This document shows, one piece after another, positions 43,932-55,266 of a DNA stretch of 64,000 nucleotides (position 1 is the stretch's first letter; each line of letters starts with the position of its first letter). The position numbers and the translations under genes are program-made. Below the pieces are notes generated by a model, which was given only the letters and a program-made list of their open reading frames with translations, ran no database searches and had not been told where the DNA came from. The stretch is from the NCBI GenBank assembly GCA_954871525.1, contig OX940864.1, forward strand, positions 30,731,001 through 30,795,000, given 5' to 3'. Origin of the DNA: Parietaria judaica. Its lineage: Eukaryota > Streptophyta > Magnoliopsida > Rosales > Urticaceae.

Positions 43932-45720
43932 TGTTGGACATATTTTGTATATGCTCTCTATTCAGATGCTAATCCCGCTTGTATAAGATTATGGTCGTTT
44001 ACCTAGGAATGAAAGGTTCTTATTAATGTTAATCTTATGTAGTTATCTACGGATTAAAGATATACATATCAAATTGAATGTTTGATCCTTAGTTCTTTAA
44101 CTTTACATTATTGTTAAGTCATCCCAATGGGTCTATGTGAGGAGATTTGACTAACATAAATAAAGAACTTAAAATTGGTCCATAGTCTAGATCGGGAGTG
44201 GGAACTTCTGATCGGGAACGACTATTGGTGAACTTAATAGATCACATAAATGTGTTGACCTATTACAGGGTCATAGTGCTGTCCATGCACTGTTAAGTTC
44301 ATCAGGTATGAAGTGTCTTCATACTGGAAAGGGAGAGACTTATATCCGAAATCATCATTTAAGTCCGTCACTGATAAAAGTACAATAAAGGTCGCTACGA
44401 TGATCAGATGAAATCGGTTGATGTCCTGAGGTAATATGAGTTTGTGCGGTTCAACTTAAACGATCTTTGATTTAATCGTTTCAGTTTGCAATCAAGTATT
44501 CCCAACACTTATTTGGGATCGGAAGGTTGACCGTGACAAACTGCATATTACAGATATGGATAATAACTTTATGATTTCGTTATTATGATTTGTGGGAAGC
44601 AAATAAGTACTCATACACAGCTTGCGGCTTCATAACCCGATAAGTGAGTAGTTTGCAATAATCATAGATTAAGGTAGTGTCGGCAAAAAGGCAGAACGAT
44701 AATAATAAATTTACCCTTTTGATGAGAATCGTAATAATACGAAAACTGAGATTCATGAAATCTGATTGTATCAATGGACGCCCGTGGTCAGGAAGATAAA
44801 ATCTAAACACACTTGAGAGTTCAGCTTCTCGCTATAGTGGGATGTTACCGAAGTTGGTGAAAATTCTACGCTTTCACCGTAGCTAAGGCCGAAATAATCA
44901 CTCTTTTAACCTGCGAATTTAAGAGAGAATTAAATATTGGAATTAATTCCTGGAATCTTTAATTAGGAAAATAATCATAATGATTTTATAATTATGGTTA
45001 TGCGATCTGTGATTTAATCTTGAAAATAATATAATATTTGATTTATTAAATCTTATATGATATTTCTGAAAAAATTTGTTTTTGGATATATTCTTTATTT
45101 TATTTAATCATTAAATCAAATCTTGGAGTGAATATCTCCAAATTGGTTGAGAGAATCTCTCCAAAGTGGTTGTGACCAGCTACCTATAAATAGAGGACCC
45201 CTGGAACCCTAAATCACACACAACACATACTTCAGACTTCAGAAAATCGCCTTTCTCTCTAGCTCTCTCAGTTCCTGCGAATTTCTCAAGGAAAATTCTT
45301 CATGAGATTTTGCTTTTAGGGTTTAGAGGTTATTCTAGGAGAGCCCACGCTCTCAGCGACGTAATCCCGGAGAATACATCAGAAGACGACTGAGAGTTAT
45401 CTTCTCACAAAAAATCGCAAAGAGCATGTGCATTGGAAGCACGAAGATCTTGAAGATCAGAGAACGCAGACAGAATCATCGAATGTGTCAGATACGCGTT
45501 TATGTGTTTATCGATTATAATATTATTTACTATTACTCGTGGCTCAATTAAATCAGATAATAATGGGTTAAGAAAATTATTTTATCATGATCGGGCAAAT
45601 TAATTTTTGTTTTATGTACAACCGGATGGGGTAATAGGATTATTGGTATGATACTCTAATCCTTGTTAAAATAATTTTAAAAGGTTACCCCACACGTCGT
45701 ACATAATGAGCGAGAATTTC
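43932..45720 (+). repeat. Copia-type LTR (3' LTR of the left element)
   Basis: It starts TGTTGGACA right after the polypurine tract. A TATA box TATAAATA is at 45185-45192. The text at 44100-44480 is related to 48100-48480 in the other LTR region (GAACTTAAAAT..., ATGAAGTG..TCCATACTGG-like phrases, and a GTCACTGA phrase). The 3' border is blurred: homology to the other LTR's end (GGTTACCC...) stops near 45720, where Mutator-related sequence begins. Confidence 0.6.
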
Positions 45721-45849
45721 TTATAGGGATTCTTTGAGAATCAGATCCCAAGGAATCGGCATCATAGCGGTATCGATCCCAATAATCGATATCAGAACCA
45801 TATGCAAAATTCCAGTAATTGGTATCTGAGCTAAATGCCCACTTCCAAC

Positions 45850-47570
45850 ATTATCATCTAATATTAGATCGTTTGGTTGACCCACGGTAGCCCATATTTT
45901 ACTATTATTCATGAACAATGTAGGGAGAACAACGATTTTATCCGAATTTAGAATAATCCCTGGAAGCTCAATCAGTATTTTTGAGAGGCCGGTAAGGATT
46001 TCGTCTAGGTGCTGCAATTAATTGTAAATTGATTCAATATTATAATAGAAATAAATAATTAAATTATTAATGTAATCCTTGAAGAATGATTACCCCATCT
46101 TCAAGCCATTGAGATTGGTTCATGAGGGTTTCCCACCATTCGCGATTTCTGTTATGGAACAAGGGGCTCTCACCCGTTACGACTTTGCGAAACTTATTCC
46201 ACATAGTCGTGAACTGATTGTAGATATCATCACGACATATCTCAAGCGGGTTGAAGGCGGGAGCTGCACTTTGATTTTCTTGTGTGATCTGGAAGTAAAC
46301 CGATATTGTTAATTATGTATACCGCTATTCATAATAAATAAATCATACCGCTGTTGCTAATTACGGTAACCGCTATGTAAGATTTATTTTTAAATATGCG
46401 TATCGCTATAGAACCGCCAAGGTTGACCATCGTGTTGGCCACTTCCCTCTCCTCTTTCCGCATCCTTTCCTCCCCCTGCCTCTCCTCCTCCTTCTTCCGC
46501 TTCCTCTCCTCCTCTTGCTTGTCCTCCTCCTTCTTCCGCTTCCTCTCCTCCTCCTGCTTTTCCTCCTCCTGATTCTCCTTCTCCTTACGCTTTCTCTCAT
46601 CCTCCTCATTCTTTTGCTTCCTCTCCTCCTCAATCTTCCGTGTCGTCTCCCCCTCCCCCTCTTCCTCCTCGACATTGTTTCTTCTTCCACCTCGCATGAC
46701 TTCCCCACTTCGCATGCATAGTCAAATGGGTCGGAGGGATTCACCTTCGACCTTTGGTCCGCTTCATTCTTCTCTCTCTCAAGGTCGGCATTATATACAT
46801 CCTCGTACTGAGACATCAAGTTAGGTCGTCACTCTGGATCCAAGAGGTATGCCGGCATTGTATTGTCACTCGCATACGCCAGTGACAATTGAGCACCGCC
46901 ATCGTCTATTTCTTGAACTTGACGCAATCCTTCCGAAGAGCCCAATTCGTCAAACACCTGCTGTTCCCGAATGTTGTCATTCGTACTCGGGAGGGAATTC
47001 ACATCCAGAGGTGCTATCTCAATGTCAGACTTCTCCAAATCCGAGGCCTCCCTTGATGATACTCTGTCTAAAGGCACCCCCGTCGCATATATCTATATAA
47101 GCACCTTGCCGCTTCTGTTATTGCATCCTCTCCGTCGTCGAGAGGGAAATTCTGTCCTAGACCAATCAACAAATTGGTGGCGTTGTGGACTAACTGACCT
47201 ATCAAATCTACACAGTGCGATAAATTTTGTTGATCCGATGCAGAAGTACTGGTGGTCGCCATCTCATTTTCCCATCGTTGAACCTTCCGCCGCTTGCTCG
47301 GGCCTTTAGATGCCGAGTCAGGAGCATAGGAGTGGGTACTCTGTCTCTTTCTTGATACTTGTGGTGGTGTTGTTCCACTATCGGAGGTGCTCTGGCTCTC
47401 AATGTACCGTCGGTTGCGACATGGATGTCCAGACGGCAATGCAGGGCTCGGTCTCTCACCTCCGCGTCATTAGGACTTGGAAAACAACTTCTTCTTTCTT
47501 GAAGGGGGTGAAGGCAATTTACGTTGCCTCCCTTCCTTTGTTCTTCGTGACGCTCTACGAGGATGAGCAT
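45850..47570 (-). pseudogene. Ulp1-like (C48 peptidase-related) gene fragment of a Mutator-like element
   Basis: Minus-strand exons can be followed. The N-terminal part (47570-46400, several frames) has PPQVSRKRQSTHSYAPDSAS and a Lys/Glu-rich coiled region with repeated EEERKRKKEE. An internal exon runs from about 46288 to 46098 (FHNRNREWWETLMNQSQWLEDG), with an AG before and a GT after it. The next exon starts at 46012 (HLDEILTGL, then VVLPTLFMNNSKIWATVG). The join WLEDG-HLDEILTGL resembles the 'WL.D.H.D..L..L' start of the Ulp1-like domain in proteins of some plant MULEs. Those proteins resemble SUMO proteases. The catalytic His-Asp-Cys part is missing because the fragment ends at a copia LTR. 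Frameshifts and stops occur in the N-terminal exon. The family call is moderate. Confidence 0.5.
46430..46660 (-). repeat. Purine-rich low-complexity coding repeat
   Basis: Minus-strand AGGAGGA/GAAGCGG-type repeats encode EEERKRKKEE units of about 14-16 codons. They form the charged coiled region of the Ulp1-like fragment. All three minus frames stay open here because of the base bias, so extra ORFs in this span are artefacts. Confidence 0.75.
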
Positions 47571-47924
47571 TCTCGCCGTCTCCCGACAGTTTTACCTGCG
47601 GAGGTGCTGGAGGTGCCGGCGTCTGAATGATCCGTTCATGTCTCTCCAAAAATCCACGAGCGTTTCAAAATTCAAGTTTTCCAAATTTACCCGCAGCGGG
47701 AGAGATTGAATGGAAATCGTCGCTTCTTCATCTGGTGTGGGAAAGAGCATACTCTTTTATTGCTGTAATATAATATATGATATCATTACTTAGTTACCGC
47801 CAGAGATGACGATCAATCCCGCCTTACCGGTAAAGTTGACACTCATATCTGCTATACCGCTACAAACGACTATAACCGCTACGTTACCGCGATGATATAA
47901 TGGCATGCCACGTGTAGAGCAACT

Positions 47925-50600
47925 GACGTATGACATGTATCCTTAAACAAGCTGTCATTTCCCCAATTGTAAAAGATTTTAACCAAAGTCGGTGAATAAA
48001 AGATGTTACTTATTATGTTAATCTTATTATAGTTTCTGGCAAAGTAAAATAGAATGTTTGTTCCATAGTTCATAAAGGATGCAATTATGTTATTATTATC
48101 ACAACCGAGTCAATGTGAGGAAGAATTAATAATCATAATAAATGAACTTAAAATGTCAGTGACCTGATTAACTGGGTGGGAGCCCATTAATCATATAAGG
48201 TCATTAATGTGACTAAGTGATAATCCTATTCTCGATTAAGTGTGTGTGTCACACTCACTAGAAGTGCATTAAGTATGAAGTGGCTCCATACTGGATTGGA
48301 CCTGACTTAAACTCCGGAAGTTGTTATATAAGACCGTCACTGACAACTTGGAGTTGGGTCACTAGTATATGATCAAATGGATATTCGATCTAAGTCCTGA
48401 GTGACCTCGAGCTTGGACTGTTGACTTGATTGTTCTTTGATTTAACTGTTAAAGAACACATTTTTACTGTCGTTCCCAATGCTGCTATTTTGGGAACATG
48501 ATAGTCAACAGATAAGGGTAGCTTGGTCATAGACACAGACATCACATAGCTCTCTTCAGAGTCAAGATGATTCCCTTGATTGTTAGTGGTGAGAAGTGAG
48601 AGGTACCCGTGCGCAACTTATGAATATAAACCATAAGTGGGTTACTCACAATATTACTAACTGAGTTGAGGATGAAAATGCAATGAGAGGCAAAACGGTA
48701 AAAACTGCCTGCTCGTGTGTGGATCATCAAGTGAAAGATCAATAACCCGAATTTGATTGTATCAATGGACACCTTGCTATAAAGGGAATAATATATACTG
48801 TATAACTAAAGAGTGCAGCCTCTGGTTTATAGTGGAATAACACCGAGGTTTGACAAACCACTAGCAGTTCGTTGAAGCTTCAGTGATACGGGTCCATGGT
48901 CCCCAGGATATCTCCGGAACGGATGATACGTACGTGATTTAAACATTAGGTATGTTTTATCATTTTTTGGGATTCATAAAACTAGAGTCTGTGTAAGAAT
49001 TTAGAAGTTTTATTTTTGACGTGGCAAAAGTATCAAAATTTGGTGCTAGAAATTTAACTAATAAAAGAAAGTTGAATTTAGATTTTTCATCAAGTGGAAA
49101 GTTGTTGGAAATTAAATTCTAAGAGACTTTGCTTTTGGAACCAAGTCGTTTCGACGTACGGTTTGTGATTTAGAGAATTTCCAAGTTTACGATCGTTTTC
49201 GTAAATATGTGAAATTTAATCACATGTCACGAATTTAAATGGTGGTGTTGCACCACAACATTTAATGTGTGATATTGAGATCAGAGGTTAATAATATAAT
49301 TTAATTATTTGGATTTAATTATTAATATTCTTATAAATAAATAATTAATTAATAATTAATAGATTTATGTTATTTAAATAAAAATATATATTTGACGTAT
49401 ATGTGAATGTGTAGAAATAATGCGGCCCAAGTAAATGTGTAAGTTGGGCTTACAGGAATTTTCTTGGATTTGGACTTTCCAAATATGCGGCATAAGTACC
49501 TATGTTTAGGTATTAATGGAAAAACCTTGAAATTAATTTGGTTCATTAGATCGGTCAAGTTTGATCTTAACCGTTGTATCATGATAATTAATTTGGAAAG
49601 CTAAATTCGAAAATGACTTGGTGACCAAGCATGGATTTCGAAATTGCTTAATTAATTATATCCATTGGATTACTTTAAGATTTAATCTTAACCATTGGAT
49701 TGGAAATTAATTAACATGTATATATGGAATGGAAAATTCGAATTCATTATAATGGAGGTCGAATTCTAAATCTTGGTGATCAAGTTTGGAGAGTTGATTT
49801 TGTTCTAAATCAATATGGTCCATTAGATTGGTTATGGAATAAATTTCAACCATCGGATCAAGGTTATTGATTTCAAATTTTCCATATTCATGGTTTCATT
49901 ATTTGGTTAAATCCCTAATTAATCCTAACCATTGGATCATTGGTGATTCAATCTTGGCCATTGGTTTAGAGTTATTAATTATATTTGTCCATTATAGAAT
50001 TCGAAATTCATGCATGAAAACTTCCATTATTGGCTTCTCCATGAGCCTATAAATACAAGGCTCATTCTACACATTTCACACACCTCCCCAGAACAAGAAT
50101 TCGATCTCTCTCTCTAGAGTTTGCAAATTTCTTAGCCTATGATCTCTCTTTTCTGGTTCGGCTTAGTGAGACGTTGTTCTCTGAAAGCTTTAAAAAAACC
50201 ACCAGTTAAAGTTTTGCGACGGAGTCCTGCCGGCGAAGTCCACGCTTCGATACGAGGAGTCCAGGAGAATATCCCGGAAGATCATGGGAGTTTCCCTCAG
50301 CATCGGCGAAGCCCTGCCCAGTTCATAACGCGCAGCCGGAATCATCATCACCTGAGGTACGGCCTTATGCATTGGGTCAATAAATGCAAACCTTTATTTA
50401 CAGTTTATTTATTTCCTATGGACTAGATTATTTATAATGAATTTATGAAAAGTTAAATTAGTAATAATTTATCAGATCTTGATTTTGGTTATTATACGAT
50501 GTTCAAATCGTTGAACGGGTAACAAGTTTTTTCCGGTTTAATTTTTTCTAAATGTTACCCGGATGGCTTGACGGCATAAATCGTGATGAACTTCCCAACA
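47925..50600 (+). repeat. Copia-type 5' LTR (left end truncated)
   Basis: The right end ...CTTCCCAACA (50600) is fixed by the primer binding site that follows. TATA box TATAAATA is at 50048-50055. The left part aligns by eye to the LTR at 43932. The expected TGTTGG start is missing near 47920, where Mutator-related sequence (ACCGCTACGTTACCGCG) adjoins. Repeated phrases 'CCATTGGAT' / 'ACCATTGGAT' and 'AATTCGAA' fill 49500-50000. Confidence 0.62.
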
Positions 50601-50602
50601 AT

Positions 50603-50619
50603 TGGTATCAGAGCCATGG
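50603..50619 (+). other. Primer binding site of the copia element (initiator tRNA-Met type)
   Basis: TGGTATCAGAGCCATGG follows the LTR end ...CCCAACA with two bases between. TGGTATCAGAGC is the standard match to the 3' end of plant initiator tRNA-Met used by copia elements. Confidence 0.9.
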
Positions 50620-50744
50620 TTCAAGGATAAATAATTACGGAATTTATTTAAGGTTTTAAAATGAACGAATTATTTGATGAATAAATTGATTTTAAAATTG
50701 AAATTTAATTTCTAGATATTTAAAAATTAATTTAATAGTGGGTA

Positions 50745-51100
50745 ATTACCCGACCCGAACATTTCAGATCGGGTATTGGGCCGGGTTGCACTAGACAGCC
50801 CAACCCGTGGGGGTCACGAAGTGCGGCTGCACAACAGCCCCGTGTACTTTGGCCAGGGCCAGGCCACGGGCAAGCCCGAGCCCAGGCCATTCGGCCAGGG
50901 CACGAGCGCGCGCCTGGGGCACGTTGCCAAGGCCTTGCGCACGGGCAGCCCGCGCCCGGTCCTTGGCAGCGACGTGGGCCTGCGGGCCCATGCCAAGGGT
51001 ACACTGCCCTGGCAGCGTCGTGGGCCTTCGTGGCTCTGCCCGTGGGGAATCCGTGGGCATGTGGGCCCGGGCTTAAGCCCGTTTAGCCCACGTGCTTAAT
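50745..51100. other. GC-rich block in the copia leader
   Basis: About 350 bp of strongly GC-rich sequence with recurring GGGCCA/CCAGGGC/GGCACG words sits in an AT-rich leader. All frames on both strands stay open because stop codons are rare at this composition, so the several overlapping ORFs are not evidence of coding. The related fragment at 36.0-36.5 kb has a weaker GC-rich block at the matching place. Confidence 0.7.
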
Positions 51101-51929
51101 TTTATGCAATGGGACGAATTTCTAAACCCGACCCAAATATCCATGGATTAATTAATTAATTATATTTTTGAATTATTATTTATGAATTAAATTAATTATG
51201 TTTGATTAATTTATTAGTTAAAATATGGATGTTATTTTTGGTAAATAACATTGTCTTATTTTAAATAAAATATGGATGCTATTTTTGGTAAATAACATTG
51301 TCTTATTTTTCGAATTCATTATCTAAAAATATGGATGATAATTCTTTGAAGAAAATATCATTGTCTTATTTTTAATTTTCATAAATAATTATTAATGGAC
51401 TAATTATATGAATGATAATTCTTAGAGAATAAGTATCATTGACATATAATTATAAATTCATCATAGATATAATTTGTTAAACCTATTTTCATAACCCTTG
51501 CAACATAGTGTCTATGTTAAGGTCATTATTAATATGTCGGTATAGGATAGATATAAATAATGAACCGTAAATAAAATTTATTTATTATTAGTCGGAAAAA
51601 TTTCAAACGTACAATCTTGCCTAAGGAAGAAGGAATCAAAAGTGGGGCCGGTTCACCATCCACTTCTGGGTGATCGGTTAGGACCCCTCCTATCGACCTG
51701 GAGAGCGTACGATTTGATCTATCACTACCGACGAAGTAATAAATAAATGACTAGGCTTATTAGATATTACCTCGGTAATTATAACGCCTTAAGATAAACG
51801 TGTTTAATCTGTGTCATTAAATGGAGTTTATAATAAGTTTTTATAACTTAGAAGTTAAAAATGTTATTTGTAAAACAATGGCAAGTATAGAATATCTTAA
51901 AAGGTCTACATTATTACTGTCACACGGTC

Positions 51930-52320
51930 TGCTGACCACACTGCCTCGAGTCACCTTAGTGTGTCCATTCCCCGAGGAAGGTGTGCTTGTGGAAGGTTTG
52001 ACACCGTGATAGTTCCAAAAGAATATGGGGACGGAGGAATCTTGGAAATGGACCGCGAGTCACCCTAGTGTGACCATTCCCCAAGGACGATGTTTCCAAG
52101 AGGATTCCGAGAACCAAAAATAATGGGTTAAGCTTGCACGAAAGTTGGTGCTTCCCGACCGTCTATGGTGATAGTTAATAATGATAGGGAACTTTGGTAG
52201 TTCTTGTTCTGAATATTAATTAAGTTTATGACTAAAACTTAGTTAAACCAAACTACACGGTTGATCCCGCTGAGTCACCCTAGAGTGACCATTCCCTAAG
52301 GACGGCAACGACGTGTACAG
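51930..52320 (+). repeat. Spaced leader repeats GAGTCACC(C/T)TAG of the copia element
   Basis: Copies at 51948, 52057 and 52272 share GAGTCACCCTAG.GTGACCATTCCC and a following AAGGA block. Spacings are 109 and 215 bp, close to one and two times 108. The related fragment near 37 kb has its own pair, GTGTCAGCTAGATCTGGCC, at 37369 and 37477, 108 bp apart. Confidence 0.75.
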
Positions 52321-52454
52321 TCGGTTAAATTATCACGAAACAGTTAATGGATTTAATTAACATTTTCCTGGAACATGTTTGCATCATGTAACTATTTCAA
52401 ACCTTTTTCCTAAAACATTCTACCTATAATAAATTTTAATAAGTTTCTTTTTCA

Positions 52455-53053
52455 ATGCCAGTTAAAATGTCTTTCAACAAACAAGAATTGGAAATCTCTG
52501 CCTTGATGGTGAAGTCTCAGAAACAAACTGATTTGGTCCAAGTCACAGAGTCCCTTGGTAGGCTGGCCATGAGTGGCTCCTCGGAGAAACTCGGATTGGC
52601 AGAACAGAGTACTAACATTTCAATGAATAAAAGGAAAAGAATAAATGGAAACCAGGAAAGAAATTTCCAGATTGGAAGTACATCCAATGTTGAACGTTCA
52701 GTATTGGAAACATGCTTCGTTGATAGCTCATCCTTCAACAGGATCCTTGATTCAGGAGTCGACGATCATGCATGTAATTCTCTTCAGTCTCTTGATTCAT
52801 TAAAAGAAATAAATGAGGGACCAGCCTTGAAAGTAGGAAACGGGGAGTTCTTGCAAGCCAAGGCTGTGGGAAACCTGCGACTGACATTTGAAAACAAATT
52901 TCTATTTGTTAATAATGTGTATTATTATCCAAATGTCTGCAGAAACATACTCTCAACCTTCCTGCTGTACAAACAAGGTTATACTATAAACTTTCGTGGT
53001 TCCCATTGGGTCATCACAAAAGATGGGGTATACATTTGTACTGCTAAAGCATA
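52455..53053 (+). pseudogene. Copia gag remnant and protease
   Basis: An open frame of 199 codons starts MPVKMSFNKQELEISALM. Only a short gag-like part remains, with a basic MNKRKRINGN stretch. It is followed by the copia protease core RILDSGVDDHACNSLQ (active-site DSG; family norm DSGAT/SDH). PNVCRNILSTFLL of the protease-to-pre-integrase region comes next. A typical copia gag is several hundred residues with a CCHC knuckle, which is missing here, so an internal deletion is likely. The frame ends at a TAG before the integrase. Confidence 0.8.
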
Positions 53054-53169
53054 GAATGGATTGTATATTCTGATACCAGATCATGGAAGCTGTATGAATG
53101 CATAAATGTTCAAACTGGCAGTGCCAAGGTCAATTAAGTAACCCAAAATTGATAATGATATTCAAACTT

Positions 53170-54168
53170 ACATGTAGCATTTAAGATTGGGTCATATTAA
53201 TCTAGACATGATTAACAGGCTGGTTAAGGACGAACCCCTTAAAGAACTTATAATCGGTTCTTTGCCTGTTTGTGAATCCTGTATAGAGGCTAAAATGACT
53301 AAAAGACCCTTTTTGGCAAAGGGTCAGAGAGCCACTCGACCACTAGAACTCGTTCACACAGATGTATGTGGTCCCATGAACATACAAGCGAGAGGTGGAA
53401 TTGAATATTTTGTCACCTTCATATATGATTATTCAAGATATGGTTATGTTTATCTCATGGCCAAGAAATCTGAAACCTTGGGTAAGTTCAGAGAATTTCT
53501 GGCGGAAGCTGAGGAGGAGAATACCTTGATTATGAGTTTAGTGATCTCTTAATTGAGAAATGTATTCTATCTCAATTGACTGCTCCCGACACACCTGAAC
53601 AAAATGGTGTTGCAGAAAAGAGGAACAGGACATTGCTAGAAATGGTGAGGTCAATGTTAAGTTATTTATCACTTCCTAACTCCTTTTGGGGTTATGCCTT
53701 GTTGACAGAGACCAACATTCTAAATGTTGTGCTGTCTAAGTCTGTTTCAAAAACACCCCTGGAATTATAGAATGGCAGAATACCAAATCTGCGACATTAC
53801 AGAATTTGGGGTTGTCCTGCACATGTGCGGACTGGAAACAAGAGCAAGCTGGAACCACGAACAGAAGTATGTTTGTTCGTGGGATATTCCAAAGAGACAA
53901 AAGGAGGTTTGTTCTATAGCCCAGAAACCAAAAAGGTGTTCGTCTCCATGAATGCAAATTTTCTGGAAGAAGACTATATGACAAACTTCAAGCCTCGAAG
54001 TAAAGTAGTGCTCGAGGAACTGTCAAGTGACAAAGTCACAGCTTCGCCAACAGTGCCTATTGTCGAAAAGAGTGCAGAAACCACGGTCCCAAATCAGAAC
54101 TCAAGGGTACTCAAACTAGTGAGAGGTTCAAAAGACCGGTTGAAAGCTACGAGCACACCCAGTTAGAG
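53170..54168 (+). pseudogene. Copia integrase
   Basis: 53187-53552 has the pre-integrase zinc region (LGHINLDMINRLVKDE, CESCIEAKMTKRPF) and the core start with the first catalytic Asp (HTDVCGPM) and YDYSRYGYVYLM. After a frame change, AEKRNRTLLEMVRSML follows (53609 on, holding the conserved ENG/E block as EQNGVAEKRNRT). GYSKETKGG (about 53880) and the C-terminal charged tail to 54166 come next. The stretch that should hold the second catalytic Asp (the SDRGGEY region) is absent, so about 40-50 residues are deleted near 53545. It cannot be active. Confidence 0.85.
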
Positions 54169-54169
54169 T

Positions 54170-54960
54170 TTGACCTAGCTATTACTAACACTAGTGTTGA
54201 AGATCCCGTAGACTTTAAGCAAGCTATGGTTGATACTGATAGAAGGGAATGGCAGGAAGCCATGAACCAAGAAATAGAATCAATGGATTCTAACCAATTC
54301 TGGGAACTTGTAGACTTACCAGATGGGCTCAAAACCATTGGCTGTAAGTGGATCTACAAGAGAAAGAGATGAGTGGACGAGAAGGTTGAAACATTCAAAC
54401 TAGACTAGTGGCAAAAGGTTTTACCCAGAGAGAAGGTATTGATTTCGATGAGACCTTCGCTCCAGTCGCTAAGTACAAGTCCATCCGGATTCTCATGCCA
54501 ATAGCCTGTAGTCTCAATTATGAGATTTGGCAGATGGACGTCAAAACTGCTTTCCCGAACGGGTACATTGACGAGAACGTCTATATGGACCAACCAGAAG
54601 GGTTCGTGCAAAAGGTTCAAGAAGGGAAAATTTGCAGATTACTCAAGTCCATTTATATATTGAAGCAAGCTTCCAGATCCTGGAATCTAAGGTTTGATGA
54701 GACCATCAAGACCTATGGATGCGTGCAAAACATCAACGAGGCCTACATTTATAAGCTCAATGATGATACCGTTGAGATTTTTCTTGTTTAGTACGTCGAC
54801 GATATTCTTCTCATTGGTAATAATGTGAAAAAGTTATCGGACGTGAAAGCGTAGTTAGCTACGTAATTCCAAATGAAGGATATGGGAGAAGCCAACTATG
54901 TTCTTGGGATCCGTATATTTAGGGATCGCAACAACAGGCTTCTGGCCTTATCGCAAGCAA
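54170..54960 (+). pseudogene. Copia reverse transcriptase (partial)
   Basis: It begins around REWQEAMNQEIESMDSN, then WELVDLPDG..IGCKWIYK with a stop near 54371. MAKGFTQREGIDFDETFAPV, WQMDVKTAFPNGYIDE (first catalytic Asp), ICRLLKSIYILKQASRSW and, after a TAG at 54789, YVDDILLIGNN with the catalytic pair follow. The sequence is lost after FRDRNNRLLALSQAKK near 54960. At least three stops and one frame change are present. Confidence 0.88.
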
Positions 54961-54974
54961 AAAAGAACACAACA

Positions 54975-55015
54975 AAAAGATATATATATATATATATATA
55001 ATACCATTATATATA
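54975..55015. repeat. TA microsatellite at the copia break point
   Basis: A TA run of about 24 bp and a second shorter one after TACCAT mark the place where copia homology ends. It may be an insertion hotspot or the product of the break. Confidence 0.75.
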
Positions 55016-55266
55016 TATTTTTTGGGTATTGTCTATTACAACAAAAAAGAATGTAATATGTATGTTCATGTTGGAAATTGGATCGGGCTATTATGCCAAT
55101 TTTCCTTAAAAAAACGAAAAAGCTTTGATTGCAAATTCATTAAAAATTACTTTTAACGTCTCGTCCAAATTACCTTGAATATTTCGCTCTCATCAGTCCG
55201 TCCGGGTAACTTTTAAAAATAATTTTAAGTCGGAATAGTTACTCCGTAACAACGAACTGACATCGA

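Larger units (their letters stand above)
50601..54960 (+). mobile_element. Decayed Ty1/copia element, 5' LTR to RT
   Basis: Order on the plus strand: primer binding site (50603), a long leader (50620-52454), a shortened gag joined to protease (52455), integrase (53187-53770) and RT (54180-54960). Protease-integrase-RT is the Ty1/copia order. The element breaks off in the RT at a TA-rich tract near 54975, with no RNase H or 3' LTR, where the region with the 359-bp array begins. Confidence 0.85.

Noticed and set aside
45813..45830. Primer-binding-site-like AATTGGTATCTGAGC
   Set aside because: It differs from the standard site, is not preceded by an LTR-like AACA end, and overlaps the Mutator-related segment. 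The copia LTR at 43932 is instead placed as a 3' LTR by its polypurine tract.
46406..46819. Arginine-rich minus-strand ORF
   Set aside because: It is an alternative frame of the purine-rich repeat. The Glu/Lys frame fits the neighbouring exons better.
50732..51099. Five overlapping ORFs on both strands
   Set aside because: They result from high GC content in the copia leader; none shows a domain or codon bias.
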